Shown: positions 43,835 to 53,876, numbered from the stretch's first letter. The stretch: DNA of 64,000 nt from Yunchengibacter salinarum (GCF_037658235.1 NZ_JBBJLN010000004.1:124001-188000); one strand, 5' to 3'. The notes: generated by a model not told the origin, from the sequence alone. Numbers and translations: made by a program.

Positions 43835-46495
43835 TCAGAATGCCGTTCCCACATTGAATTGCAAGGTCTGGGTCTCATCACCCAGCTTGCTGGCAAGCGG
43901 CTTGGTCAGGTCGATACGGAACGGGCCGAAGGGCGATTGCCAGCTAAAGCCGATGCCCACGGCTGCACGCGGCGAAGGCGTATTGCCGGCCAGACAGGTC
44001 TGGGGACCGGCAAGGGTCGGAATTTCCACATCCGGGTCATTGGCATTGACCGCGTCCAGAAAGTCCTGATGCTCGGCCTGGGTGAACTGGCACTCGGCCA
44101 AGAAGTCGTCGTTCGCCTTCCAGAGCGACCCCACATCAATGAACACGCTGGAATTGATGCCCATTTCCAGGGCGCCTTCACCCAGTGGGAAGAACAATTC
44201 CGCCCGCCCGATATAGAAGGCTCGACCACCCTGCGGGCTGGATTGCTCCTGCCCTACGGTAAAGGTGCCGGGGCCGATGCCCGCATTGTCGAACCCGCGC
44301 ATACGGGGGCCGCCGATGAAGAAGCGGTCGGTTACCCGTACTTCCTGGTCCAGGCCGTCAATAAAGCCAGCCTCACCACCAAGGCGGAAAGTCCAGCCTG
44401 AGAAGGGGCTGTAATAGCTGTCATAATTCACGCGGCTGCGCACATATCGCACATCGCCCCCTACACCAGCAATATCCTGGCTGAAGAAGAAGGACTTGCC
44501 CCGCGTCGGGCGAATGATGCTGTTGCGGGTGTCGAACCCAATCGTATAGCCCACAATGGATTGCAGGGTGTTCTGGAAAGTGAGCGCCGAAAAGCCAGAC
44601 CCGACGGCCAGTTCTGATGTATCCAGAACACCATTATTATTGGTATCGAAATCAAATTCATTGATTTCGCCATCACCGTTCAGATCAAACCGCTCCAGGG
44701 CTTCCTGCCGTTCTTCCTCGGTGGCGTCTTCTCCGGGCCGAATATTGTTAAGAAAGTTGTTGAACGTATTGAGCAACAGACTTTCATTGGCGTCCGTCCG
44801 GTCGCTGCGCACCGTATAGCGCGTGGACAGGCTCCAGAACTCGGTCAGGGCAAAGCCAAGCCGGATGGAGGCACCCAGCGCTTCCTGTTCCTGAATGATG
44901 GAGAAATTGCCGCCAAAGCGGGTGGCGTCCGTACGGTTGGCAAAGATGTTGAAGCCCGCGGAAACAGCCCGCCCCATGAAATAGGGTTCGGTGAAGCCCA
45001 GGTCGATCTGCTGCGTGGTCCCGGAAAGGCGAAGACCCAGTCGCAGGGATTGCCCCTTACCCAGAAGGTTTTCCTGACTGATATTAAAGTCGAAAATGAA
45101 GTTTTCCAGGCTTGAGAACCCTGCCCCGATATTGAGCTGGCCGGTGCTCTGCTCCTCCACCTTAACATCGATCACCATGCGATCCGGGGCGGAACCGCGG
45201 CTCTGCTCGATCTCCACCTCGCGGAAGAAGTTCAGACGATTGAGGCGGTTTTCCGAGCGCCGCACCAGCGCCGAGTTGAAGGCGTCCCCTTCCTGAAGCC
45301 GGAATTCCCGGCGAATGACCCGATCCAGCGTGCGCACATTGCCGGCAATATTGATCCGCTCCACGTAAACGCGCGGGGCGTTCTCGATCAAAAAGGTGAT
45401 ATTGATCTTGCGGCTGTCCCGTTCCCGGCGGATTTGCGGGCGCACGTCAACAAAGGCATACCCCAGAAGCCCTGCGGCATTGGTCAGGGATTCCACCGTC
45501 TGCTCGATCGCTTCGGCATTATAGGTCATGCCTTCGCGCATACGCAGGAAATTGCGGAAAGCCTTTCCTTCCACGTCCCTGATTTCGCTTTCCACCTCCA
45601 GCTTGCCGAATTCGTATATTTCGCCCTCTTCCACCGTAAAGGTGATGAAGAAATCCTCCCGATCCGGTGTCAGTTCGGAAACCGCCGAAATCACCCTGAA
45701 ATCGGCATAGCCCTCATTCAGATAGAATTGGCGCAGCACCTGCTGGTCATAGGCCAGCCTGTCCGGGTCGAAGGTGTCATTGGAGGTGAAAAACTTCCAC
45801 CAGCGGGATTCCTTGGTGGCAAGAACATCACGCAGATCGCCGTCACTGTATTTTTTATTGCCAATGAAATTGATCTTGGAAACCTTGGTCTCCGGCCCTT
45901 CCTGAATCTCGAAAACCACATCCACCCGGTTCTGGGCCTGCTGCACCACCTTGGGCTCGATAATGGCGGCGAACCGGCCAGACGTGCGGTACAGGTTCAG
46001 CATCCGGCTCACATCGGCGCGCACCTTGGCGCGGGTAAAGACCATGCGCGGGCGCAGCCGCACTTCTTCCATCAACTCGTCACGGTCCAGGCGATCGTTC
46101 CCTTCGAAGATCACCCGGTTGATGATGGGGTTTTCCACCACCCGCACCACCAGCGCGCCGTTGTTTTCGATCAGTTCCACATCCGAGAACAGGCCCGTGG
46201 CCACCAGATTCTTCAAGCTCTGGTCCAGCTTTTCAGGGTTGAACGGGTCCCCCGCGCGCACGGTCAGATATGACGCGATGGTGGCAGGCTCGATCCGTTC
46301 GGTACCCACCACGTTGATCTGCTGGATGGTGGGCAACTGGCGCTGTTGCACCGGAGGCTGTTGCCCCGGAACCTGTGCCTGCCCGAAAGCGGGCTTGCTG
46401 ATCCCCGCGCCCGCCAGCCCCGCCACCAGGGCGAGAGCCAGAAGCGCAGAGACAGTCAGTTCGCGGAAAAGCGACCAAAAAAAGGATACTGGCAT
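43835..46495 (-). CDS. bamA: Outer membrane assembly factor BamA, with EF-hand insert
   Basis: Omp85 insertase of outer-membrane beta-barrel proteins. 886 aa: signal peptide, five POTRA domains (about residues 50-430; e.g. INVVGTERIEPATIASYLTVR) and a 16-strand barrel ending FRIDLTKPLA ... LQFNVGTAF with terminal Phe. It is about 80-100 residues longer than usual BamA. The extra length lies in barrel loops: an acidic insert around residues 580-640 with two tandem EF-hand-type loops, and one near residues 800-840 with a Cys pair. The start is uncertain: ATG at 46495 has no clear Shine-Dalgarno, and TTG at 46504 is possible. Between rseP and skp in the envelope operon. Confidence 0.94.
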   Translation of the reverse strand: MPVSFFWSLFRELTVSALLALALVAGLAGAGISKPAFGQAQVPGQQPPVQQRQLPTIQQINVVGTERIEPATIASYLTVRAGDPFNPEKLDQSLKNLVATGLFSDVELIENNGALVVRVVENPIINRVIFEGNDRLDRDELMEEVRLRPRMVFTRAKVRADVSRMLNLYRTSGRFAAIIEPKVVQQAQNRVDVVFEIQEGPETKVSKINFIGNKKYSDGDLRDVLATKESRWWKFFTSNDTFDPDRLAYDQQVLRQFYLNEGYADFRVISAVSELTPDREDFFITFTVEEGEIYEFGKLEVESEIRDVEGKAFRNFLRMREGMTYNAEAIEQTVESLTNAAGLLGYAFVDVRPQIRRERDSRKINITFLIENAPRVYVERINIAGNVRTLDRVIRREFRLQEGDAFNSALVRRSENRLNRLNFFREVEIEQSRGSAPDRMVIDVKVEEQSTGQLNIGAGFSSLENFIFDFNISQENLLGKGQSLRLGLRLSGTTQQIDLGFTEPYFMGRAVSAGFNIFANRTDATRFGGNFSIIQEQEALGASIRLGFALTEFWSLSTRYTVRSDRTDANESLLLNTFNNFLNNIRPGEDATEEERQEALERFDLNGDGEINEFDFDTNNNGVLDTSELAVGSGFSALTFQNTLQSIVGYTIGFDTRNSIIRPTRGKSFFFSQDIAGVGGDVRYVRSRVNYDSYYSPFSGWTFRLGGEAGFIDGLDQEVRVTDRFFIGGPRMRGFDNAGIGPGTFTVGQEQSSPQGGRAFYIGRAELFFPLGEGALEMGINSSVFIDVGSLWKANDDFLAECQFTQAEHQDFLDAVNANDPDVEIPTLAGPQTCLAGNTPSPRAAVGIGFSWQSPFGPFRIDLTKPLASKLGDETQTLQFNVGTAF
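44612..44686 (-). other. Two tandem EF-hand-type calcium loops inside BamA
   Basis: Residues 604-628 of BamA. Loop 1 is DLNGDGEINEFD and loop 2 DTNNNGVLDTSE, one residue apart. Both fit D-x-[DN]-x-[DN]-G-x-[IL]-x(3)-[DE]; loop 2 has the canonical Glu at position 12. They lie in the barrel half, between strands, in a segment preceded by the acidic EDATEEERQEALERF, so probably in an extracellular loop. Confidence 0.75.
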
Positions 46496-46551
46496 AAGAC
46501 GCAACGTTCAGCCCGTTCTTGTGATTATGGCGAGGCGGCGTGGACCGTGAC

Positions 46552-47661
46552 TTACAGCGCCATGGATTTCAAGTCGTTCAACGTGACAAGCACCATGAAC
46601 ATCAGCACCAGGGCAAAACCGGCGACAAAACCGGCTTCCTGGGCTTTGGCACTCAAAGGCGAACCCTTGAGAGCCTCAATGGCATAAAACATAAGGTGCC
46701 CGCCGTCCAGTACAGGGATCGGTAAAAGATTGATGACGCCCAGATTGATGGAAATCAGGGCCAGGAACCAGATGAAGGTCTCCGGCCCCTTGGCGGCGGC
46801 CTCCCCCGTCATGGTGGCGATCCGCAAAGGTCCGCCCACCTCGTCAACCGAGCGCAGGCCCATCACCAACTGGCCCAGCGTGGTGAAAATGGAGCGAATC
46901 ATTACACCGGTCTGCTCCACCCCCTCGCCCACGGCCCGGATTGGGCCAACCGGCTGGTTGCTGGCCGGGCCGCTCTGCACCCCAAGCACGCCGTAAGGGT
47001 AGCGGTTTCCCCAGCGATCTTCCATATATTGGGTGCCCAGGGTCGGTGTGATCGTCATGGTGCGCGCATCGCGCTTTATGGTCAGGCTCACTTCCCGGCC
47101 CGGATACAGGCGCACGATCGGGGAGATGTCGCTGAAGCTGTCCACCGCCTTGCCGTCGATCCGCAGAATGCGGTCACCCTCGCTGAGCCCCGCTTCGGCG
47201 GCCGCCGACTCCGGCATCACCTTTGCCACCACGGGCTCAGCCACATTGATTCCGTAAAAGAGATAGAACCCGGCGAACACCAGCGCACCCGCCAGAAGAT
47301 TGATCGCAGGCCCCGCGGCAACCACCAGCGCGCGCTGCCATACCGGCTTGAAATGCAGGCACACGGCCCGGTCCTGTGCCGGCATGTCCGCCGCCGCGCG
47401 GGACGGGTCGGATGCCGCGCTCTGATCGCCAAAGAATTTCACATAGCCGCCCAGCGGCAACATCGAAATGCGCCAGCGCGTGCCCTTACGGTCTGTCCAG
47501 CCAAACAGCTCGCGGCCAAATCCGATGGAAAAGGCATCCACTTTCACGCCAAAGGCCCGCGCCACCAGAAAGTGACCCATCTCGTGGATGAAGACCAGCA
47601 GGCTGAAGCCGGCCAGAAAAGCCACAATGGTCAGGATGAATCCGGGAGCGTCACTTTCCAT
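46552..47661 (-). CDS. rseP: Site-2 zinc protease RseP
   Basis: Inner-membrane metalloprotease that cleaves anti-sigma factors and signal-peptide remnants within the membrane. 369 aa: HEMGH zinc motif (H26, E27, H30) in the first helix, one PDZ domain in the periplasm (PESAAAEAGLSEGDRILRIDGKAV), and the third zinc ligand in LLPIPVLDGGHLMFY. C-terminal helix near the end. The single-PDZ form is common in alphaproteobacteria. Between dxr (78 bp) and bamA (56 bp). Confidence 0.95.
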   Translation of the reverse strand: MESDAPGFILTIVAFLAGFSLLVFIHEMGHFLVARAFGVKVDAFSIGFGRELFGWTDRKGTRWRISMLPLGGYVKFFGDQSAASDPSRAAADMPAQDRAVCLHFKPVWQRALVVAAGPAINLLAGALVFAGFYLFYGINVAEPVVAKVMPESAAAEAGLSEGDRILRIDGKAVDSFSDISPIVRLYPGREVSLTIKRDARTMTITPTLGTQYMEDRWGNRYPYGVLGVQSGPASNQPVGPIRAVGEGVEQTGVMIRSIFTTLGQLVMGLRSVDEVGGPLRIATMTGEAAAKGPETFIWFLALISINLGVINLLPIPVLDGGHLMFYAIEALKGSPLSAKAQEAGFVAGFALVLMFMVLVTLNDLKSMAL

Positions 47662-47739
47662 GCGCCGGGTCCTCTCATGCGCTGTCAGGGTCGCAAAGGT
47701 GATAACCGCCCAACACCCTTCCTGACAAGCTCTCTGTCC

Positions 47740-48900
47740 TCAAGCGGGCGCGTGGTGCGCCAGACAGGCGCGGGCCACACGCCGGGCTTCCGCATCCAGG
47801 GCGAAAACCGTGTCCAGCGATTGTGGCGCTTTCGTGTCAACGCGCGCCAGCGTCTCTTCCACCAGGTCGGAAATGGCAAGAAAGCCCAGCCGCCCTTCCA
47901 GAAAGCCCTCCACAGCGATCTCATTGGCCGCATTAAGCACGGTCGGCGCCCCCCCGCCCTGCCTGAGCGCCGCACGGGCCAGCGCCAGACAGCGGAACGT
48001 GTCCGTATCCGGTGGCTCGAAATCCAGCCGGCGGAGCTGCATCAGATCAAGCCTGGCACCGCTGGTCGCCATACGATCCGGCCAGGCCAGGCAATAGGCG
48101 ATCGGGGTACGCATGTCAGGCGCCCCCATCTGCGCAAGAACACTGCCATCACAGTACGTGACCAGCGAATGCACAACGGATTGGGGATGCACCAGCACAT
48201 CAATGCGCTGTGCCGCTATGGGGAACAGATGATAGGCCTCGATCATTTCCAGGCCCTTGTTCATCAATGTGGCCGAATCGACCGATATCTTTCGCCCCAT
48301 GTCCCAGTTCGGGTGGGCCACCGCCTGTTCCGGTGTCACATCGGCCAGACGTGCGCGATCCCAGCCACGAAACGGCCCACCGCTGGCGGTCAGGGTGATG
48401 CGCTCCACCCGTTCGGGATGGCGCCCCTCAAACACCTGGAAAATGGCATTGTGCTCGCTGTCCACCGGTAGCAGCGTGGCACCGCGCTCCGCCACGCGGG
48501 CCGTCATCAACTCCCCGGCACAGACGAGGCACTCCTTGTTGGCCAGCGCGATCACCCCGCCCCGGTCGATCGCCGCCAGAACCGGTCGCAGACCCGCGGC
48601 CCCCAATATGCCCGCAACGGTAAGGTCCGCCGGATGGGCGGCGGCGGCGACAATCCCCTCTTCGCCCGCGGCCACATCGATGCCAAGACCGTCCAGCCCG
48701 GCGCGGAGCGCACCGGCCCGGCTCTCGTCCCCGATGGCCACCATGTCCGGGCGGAATTCCCGTGCCAGCGCGATCAGGGCATCCACATTGCGGTTGGCGG
48801 TCAGCACCCCTATGCGGAACCGGTCATGATGATGGCGCACCAGATCCAGCGTGCTTTTCCCGATAGAGCCGGTGGCGCCCAGAACGCTCAAGCTTTTCAT
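47740..48900 (-). CDS. dxr: 1-deoxy-D-xylulose 5-phosphate reductoisomerase
   Basis: Second enzyme of the MEP isoprenoid pathway (IspC), 386 aa, NADPH-dependent. Motifs: LSVLGATGSIGKSTLDLVRHH, ALANKECLVCAGELM, LLPVDSEHNAIFQVF with metal ligands, TASGGPFRGW, HPNWDMGRKISVDSATLMNKGLE. ispDF, further along the same pathway, is also in this window. Its ATG overlaps the cdsA stop by 4 bp. Confidence 0.97.
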   Translation of the reverse strand: MKSLSVLGATGSIGKSTLDLVRHHHDRFRIGVLTANRNVDALIALAREFRPDMVAIGDESRAGALRAGLDGLGIDVAAGEEGIVAAAAHPADLTVAGILGAAGLRPVLAAIDRGGVIALANKECLVCAGELMTARVAERGATLLPVDSEHNAIFQVFEGRHPERVERITLTASGGPFRGWDRARLADVTPEQAVAHPNWDMGRKISVDSATLMNKGLEMIEAYHLFPIAAQRIDVLVHPQSVVHSLVTYCDGSVLAQMGAPDMRTPIAYCLAWPDRMATSGARLDLMQLRRLDFEPPDTDTFRCLALARAALRQGGGAPTVLNAANEIAVEGFLEGRLGFLAISDLVEETLARVDTKAPQSLDTVFALDAEARRVARACLAHHAPA

Positions 48901-49730
48901 GAAGCCCCCGCTCCCACGGCCATATAGGTGGCCACCGCGGGCGCCACGAAGACCAGGCCGTCAACCCGGTCCAGCAGGCCGCCATGGCCGGGAATCAGAT
49001 GGCCGCTATCCTTGATTCCGAAAAATCGCTTCATCCGGCTTTCATACAGGTCACCCAGTTGCGCCAGAACCGCCAGCGGCAAGGCCGCCAGGGCAAGGCC
49101 GCCGGGGTGGTGCCATGGCGCGCCGCTCATATCCGCCACGATCCAGGCCATGGCGGCGGAGACCCCGGCTGCCAGCGCCATGCCCCCCAGCAGACCGGCC
49201 CAGGTCTTTTTGGGGCTGATTCGCGGCGCCAGCTTAGGCCCGCCCAGACCCTTGCCCGCGAAATAGCCGCCCACATCCGTGGCCCAGACCACCAGAAACA
49301 CCCAAAGAACCGCCAGCGCGCCGCCTTCGGCAACCCGTATCCAGCCAAGCGCGAATATCGGCAGCCCCACATAGGCAATACCCGTAAGCAGCCAGCCCAC
49401 ATGGCGACGCCTTTCATCCTGCGGCTGATAATATCGCGCAGGCAGGGTGAAGCGGGTTCCCGCCAGCAAGACCAGCGCCAGTGACCAGATCGGCACCAGC
49501 GGGCCCAGCACGACCGGCTGCCAGAACGCCAGTGCGGCCACCGCCGCGATTCCGATGGCCCTGAGAAACGGCGTTTTCACGCCGGTCATCACCAGCCATT
49601 CCAGCAGCATGAGCACGCCACCAGCGACGAGAAGCAGTTCAAACCACAACCCCCCTTTCCAGATCGGAAAGAGAACCACCGGCAGCAGCGCAAGCGCGGC
49701 CACGATACGCTGAACCAGATTGGCTGAAAT
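48897..49730 (-). CDS. cdsA: Phosphatidate cytidylyltransferase CdsA (probable AUU start)
   Basis: Inner-membrane enzyme making CDP-diacylglycerol for phospholipid synthesis. Multiple helices and the signature SPKKTWAGLLGG ... AQLGDLYESRMKRFFGIKDSGHLIPGHGGLLDRVDG. The first in-frame standard start is GTG at 49703, which has no Shine-Dalgarno and would cut off the family-like N-terminus SANLVQRIVAALALLP. A strong GAGGGGAGG site ends at 49737; six bases later, in frame, is ATT (49730-49728), giving 277 aa. I therefore propose AUU initiation, as known for infC in other bacteria. Upstream uppS ends 34 bp before. Confidence 0.85.
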   Translation of the reverse strand: MSANLVQRIVAALALLPVVLFPIWKGGLWFELLLVAGGVLMLLEWLVMTGVKTPFLRAIGIAAVAALAFWQPVVLGPLVPIWSLALVLLAGTRFTLPARYYQPQDERRRHVGWLLTGIAYVGLPIFALGWIRVAEGGALAVLWVFLVVWATDVGGYFAGKGLGGPKLAPRISPKKTWAGLLGGMALAAGVSAAMAWIVADMSGAPWHHPGGLALAALPLAVLAQLGDLYESRMKRFFGIKDSGHLIPGHGGLLDRVDGLVFVAPAVATYMAVGAGAS

Positions 49731-49764
49731 GATGAGCCTCCCCTCGAATTGTGGCGCCAGGTGA

Positions 49765-50562
<798 letters not shown>

Positions 50563-50569
50563 GATGCGA

Positions 50570-51133
50570 TCAAACCTGCATGATTTCCTGTTCCTTTTCC
50601 GACGCCATGCGGTCCACGTCGGCCACATATCTGTCGGTCAGCTTCTGGACCTTTTCGCCTTCCTGTTTGGCTTCGTCCTCGCTGATGGTCTTGTCCTTTT
50701 CCATCTTCTTGATGGTGTCCATACCGTCCCGGCGTACATTGCGAATGGCCACGCGCCCCTGCTCGGCATATTTGTGCGCCACCTTGACCATTTCCTTGCG
50801 CCGCTCCTCAGTGAGCTGCGGCACGGGCACGCGCACCGTGGTGCCATCCACCATGGGATTGAGCCCAAGTCCCGCATTGCGGATGGCCTTTTCCACCGAG
50901 GAGACATTGTTCTTGTCCCACACCTGCACAGACAACATGCGCGGCTCCGGCACGGATAGCGTTCCCACCTGGGAAATCGGCATGACGGCGCCGTACACCT
51001 CCACATTGACCGGATCAAGCAGGCTGGTGGTGGCCCGGCCACTCCTCAGTCCGGCGAATTCATGCCGCAGGCTGTCGATCGCCCCCTGCATTCGCCGCTC
51101 CAGATCCTTCATGTTCAGTTTTTCTTCGGCCAT
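50570..51133 (-). CDS. frr: Ribosome recycling factor
   Basis: Splits post-termination ribosomes with EF-G. 187 aa with the coiled domain ends MKDLERRMQGAIDSLRHEFAGLRSGRA and DDEAKQ-like C-terminal helix, and the middle motif NAGLGLNPMVDGTTVRVPVPQLTEERRKEM. Its ATG overlaps the pyrH stop (TGATG), and uppS starts 7 bp after its stop: the pyrH-frr-uppS-cdsA-dxr order conserved in most proteobacteria. Confidence 0.97.
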   Translation of the reverse strand: MAEEKLNMKDLERRMQGAIDSLRHEFAGLRSGRATTSLLDPVNVEVYGAVMPISQVGTLSVPEPRMLSVQVWDKNNVSSVEKAIRNAGLGLNPMVDGTTVRVPVPQLTEERRKEMVKVAHKYAEQGRVAIRNVRRDGMDTIKKMEKDKTISEDEAKQEGEKVQKLTDRYVADVDRMASEKEQEIMQV

Positions 51134-51861
51134 CAGTCTTGCTCCTCGCCTACGATCGTGCAGGTGCCATCCCCGGACAGGACACCCACCAAACCATCTT
51201 TGGACTGGATTGAAAAGACGACAATGGGAATGTTGTTCTCCCGGCTCAATGATATGGCCGAGGCATCCATCACCTTAAGGTCGCGCCTCAATACATCCAT
51301 ATAACTCAATGTTTCAAAACGGGTTGCGCTGGGGTCAACTTTCGGGTCAGCCGTATAGACCCCATCCACCTGGGTTGCCTTGATCAAGGCATCGCAGTCC
51401 ATTTCCGCGGCGCGCAGGGCCGCCGCCGTGTCCGTGGTGAAGAACGGGTTGCCCGTGCCTGCGGCAAAGATCACCACCCGCCCCTTTTCCAGATGACGGA
51501 TCGCCCGGCGGCGAATATAGGGTTCGCAAATGCTGGACATGGGAATGGCGGACAGCACACGGGTATCGATGCCGATGGTCTCCAGCCCGTTCTGCAAGGC
51601 CAGTGCATTCATCACCGTGGCCAGCATACCCATCTGGTCCGCCGTGGCCCGCTCGATCCCCTGGGCCGCACCGGCCAATCCGCGAAAGATATTGCCGCCG
51701 CCGCAGACAATGCAGATTTCCGCCCCATATTGATGGGCGCGTCTGATATCCTCGGCAAAGCGCTTGATCGTTTCAGGATCAATCCCGAACTGCCCGTCGC
51801 CCATCAGGGCCTCGCCGGACAGTTTCAGCATGATACGGCGAAAGCGTGGTTGCGACTGCAT
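51133..51861 (-). CDS. pyrH: Uridylate kinase
   Basis: Hexameric bacterial UMP kinase, 242 aa. Motifs: RIMLKLSGEALMG, VCGGGNIFRGLAGA, TDQMGMLATVMNALALQ, FAAGTGNPFFTTDTAAALRAAEM, and GVYTADPKVDPSATRFETLSY. The ATG at 51861 has AAGGGGGC upstream; an in-frame ATG 18 bp earlier is less likely. First gene of the envelope operon; a terminator for tsf lies 115 bp upstream. Confidence 0.97.
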   Translation of the reverse strand: MQSQPRFRRIMLKLSGEALMGDGQFGIDPETIKRFAEDIRRAHQYGAEICIVCGGGNIFRGLAGAAQGIERATADQMGMLATVMNALALQNGLETIGIDTRVLSAIPMSSICEPYIRRRAIRHLEKGRVVIFAAGTGNPFFTTDTAAALRAAEMDCDALIKATQVDGVYTADPKVDPSATRFETLSYMDVLRRDLKVMDASAISLSRENNIPIVVFSIQSKDGLVGVLSGDGTCTIVGEEQD

Positions 51862-51975
51862 CTTTATGCCCCCTTGCATGAACCCGCACCCTGGCCACCC
51901 GGTGCGGGTCGGCCAAGTCTAGCTTCCTGCCCGCCGGACCACCACAGCCAATTATGGCACACCGGGCACGGACAC

Positions 51976-52009
51976 AAAAAAAGCCCGGAAGACGATGCTT
52001 CCGGGCCTT
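51976..52009 (-). terminator. Rho-independent terminator after tsf
   Basis: Minus-strand arms around AAGGCCCGGAAG (52009-51998) and CTTCCGGGCTT (51991-51981), loop 6 nt, then a run of T to 51976. It lies 18 bp after the tsf stop and separates rpsB-tsf from pyrH. Confidence 0.9.
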
Positions 52010-52026
52010 CAATTCCTCTCGCCGGA

Positions 52027-52953
52027 TCAGGACCCGGCAGCCGCAGCCACTTCGGCGGCGAAATCTTCTTCTTTCTTCTCCAGACCTTCGCCCAGTTCCA
52101 GGCGCACAAAGCCGGTGACCTTGATGTCGGTCCCCGCTTTTTCGGCGGCCTGGCTGACCACCTTCTCAACCGGGGTTTCCCCATCGATCACAAAAGTCTG
52201 CTTGAGCAGGCTCACTTCTTCGTAGAATTTGCGCATCCGGCCCTCGATCATCTTCTCGATGATGTTTTCCGGCTTACCGGATTCGCGAGCCTTCTGGCGC
52301 TGAACCTCTTTCTCGCGCTCGACCAGGTCCTGATCCAGATCATCCACATCAAGGGATGCCGGATTGGCGGCCGCCACATGCATGGCAAGCTGCTTGCCGA
52401 GCGGTGCCAGCACATCTTCTCCAGCATCGGATTCCAGCGCCACCAGCGCCACGATCTTGCCCGTGGTGTCAGTCACGTTGTTGTGGATATAGCTGCCGAT
52501 AAAGCCATTCTCAACGGCCAGAACACGCGCCCGGCGCAGGGTCATGTTCTCGCCGATAGTGGCGATATTGTCGGTCAACACATCCTTGACCGCCTTGTCG
52601 CTGCCCGGAAAAGCGGCTTCGGCCACGGCGTCCATGTCCTCGCCAGCGGCATGAGCCACGCGGGCCACACCTTCCACAAAATCCTGGAACTGCTTGTTGC
52701 GCGCCACGAAGTCAGTCTCGGAATTGACTTCCACCACGGCAGCCTTCGGCCCTTCGGCGAACAGGCCCACCAGACCTTCAACGGCCACACGACCGGATTT
52801 CTTGGCGGCAGCCGACAGGCCCTTGGTGCGCAGCCAGTCCAGTGCGCCATCCATGTCGCCATCGTTTTCCGCCAGCGCCTTTTTGCAATCCATCATGCCC
52901 GCGCCGGATTTCTCGCGCAGGTCCTTAACCAGTTTGGCAGTAATCTGAGCCAT
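52027..52953 (-). CDS. tsf: Translation elongation factor Ts
   Basis: Nucleotide exchange factor for EF-Tu, 308 aa. N-terminal UBA-like domain (AQITAKLVKDLREKSGAGMMDCKKAL) with the diagnostic GAGMMDCKKAL, then the core with TDFVARNKQFQDFV and IGSYIHNN, and the C-terminal LLKQTFVIDGETPVEKV. Follows rpsB by 89 bp on the same strand, the standard rpsB-tsf pair. Confidence 0.97.
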   Translation of the reverse strand: MAQITAKLVKDLREKSGAGMMDCKKALAENDGDMDGALDWLRTKGLSAAAKKSGRVAVEGLVGLFAEGPKAAVVEVNSETDFVARNKQFQDFVEGVARVAHAAGEDMDAVAEAAFPGSDKAVKDVLTDNIATIGENMTLRRARVLAVENGFIGSYIHNNVTDTTGKIVALVALESDAGEDVLAPLGKQLAMHVAAANPASLDVDDLDQDLVEREKEVQRQKARESGKPENIIEKMIEGRMRKFYEEVSLLKQTFVIDGETPVEKVVSQAAEKAGTDIKVTGFVRLELGEGLEKKEEDFAAEVAAAAGS

Positions 52954-53042
52954 GTCTGTCCCTCTCGATTGAAGACGGACCGGGCAAAGGCGCCCGGCCC
53001 GGAAATACGCACAGCAACCAGGTGCAAAGCCTGGCCATCCCG

Positions 53043-53876
53043 TCAGCTCTTGGCGGCTTCGCCTTCAGCCGCTGCTTCCGGTGCCGCGGGGGCCTCGGCT
53101 TCCGGTGCGGCATCTTCTGATGCCGGGGCCGCGGCAGGCGCCGCACCCGCATCCGCCTGCGCACCGGTATCCACACCCTGAGCGGCAAGCTGCTGCTGAA
53201 TACCATCAAGCGCGGAATCCGCGATCAGGTCGCAATACAGCCGCAGCGCGCGGGTCGCGTCATCATTGCCGGGGATCGGATAGGCGATGCCGTCCGGGTC
53301 GGAATTGGTATCCACAATGGCGGCCACCGGAATGCCCAGCCGGTTGGCTTCCTTCGCGGCCAGCGTGTCGCGGTTGATGTCCACAATGAACATCAGGTCC
53401 GGCAGGCCGCCCATGTCCTGAATGCCGCCCAGCGACAGTTCCAGCTTGTCCCGCTCCCGCGTGGATTGCAGGATTTCCTTCTTGGTCAGGCCGGTCTGGT
53501 CCTGCTTCAGCATTTCATCAAGCTGCTTCAGGCGGCGGATGGAATGGGAAATGGTTTTCCAGTTGGTCATCATGCCGCCGAGCCAGCGGTTGTTCACATA
53601 GTACTGACCGGAGCGCTTGGCCGCTTCCGCCACGATGGGGGACGCCTGGCGCTTGGTGCCCACGAACAGCACCCGGCCACCGCCAGCGACGGTTTCACGC
53701 ACGGCTTCCATGGCGCGGGTCAGATAGGGAACGGTCTTGGACAGGTCCACAATGTGGATGCCGTTACGCTCCCCAAAGATGAAAGGACCCATTTTCGGGT
53801 TCCAGCGGTGGGTCTGGTGACCAAAGTGAACGCCCGCTTCCAGAAGCGCGCGCATATCGACTTGCGGCAGAGCCAT
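53043..53876 (-). CDS. rpsB: 30S ribosomal protein S2
   Basis: Essential small-subunit protein, 277 aa: RALLEAGVHFGHQTHRWNPKM, FVGTKRQASPIVAEAA, NNRWLGGMMTNWKTI, LPDLMFIVDINRDTLAAKEAN, IPVAAIVDTNSDPDGIAYPIPGNDDA. The last 45 residues are an Ala/Glu-rich low-complexity tail, common in alphaproteobacterial S2. Shine-Dalgarno AAAGGAGAG. A strong promoter and a structured leader lie upstream. Confidence 0.97.
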   Translation of the reverse strand: MALPQVDMRALLEAGVHFGHQTHRWNPKMGPFIFGERNGIHIVDLSKTVPYLTRAMEAVRETVAGGGRVLFVGTKRQASPIVAEAAKRSGQYYVNNRWLGGMMTNWKTISHSIRRLKQLDEMLKQDQTGLTKKEILQSTRERDKLELSLGGIQDMGGLPDLMFIVDINRDTLAAKEANRLGIPVAAIVDTNSDPDGIAYPIPGNDDATRALRLYCDLIADSALDGIQQQLAAQGVDTGAQADAGAAPAAAPASEDAAPEAEAPAAPEAAAEGEAAKS

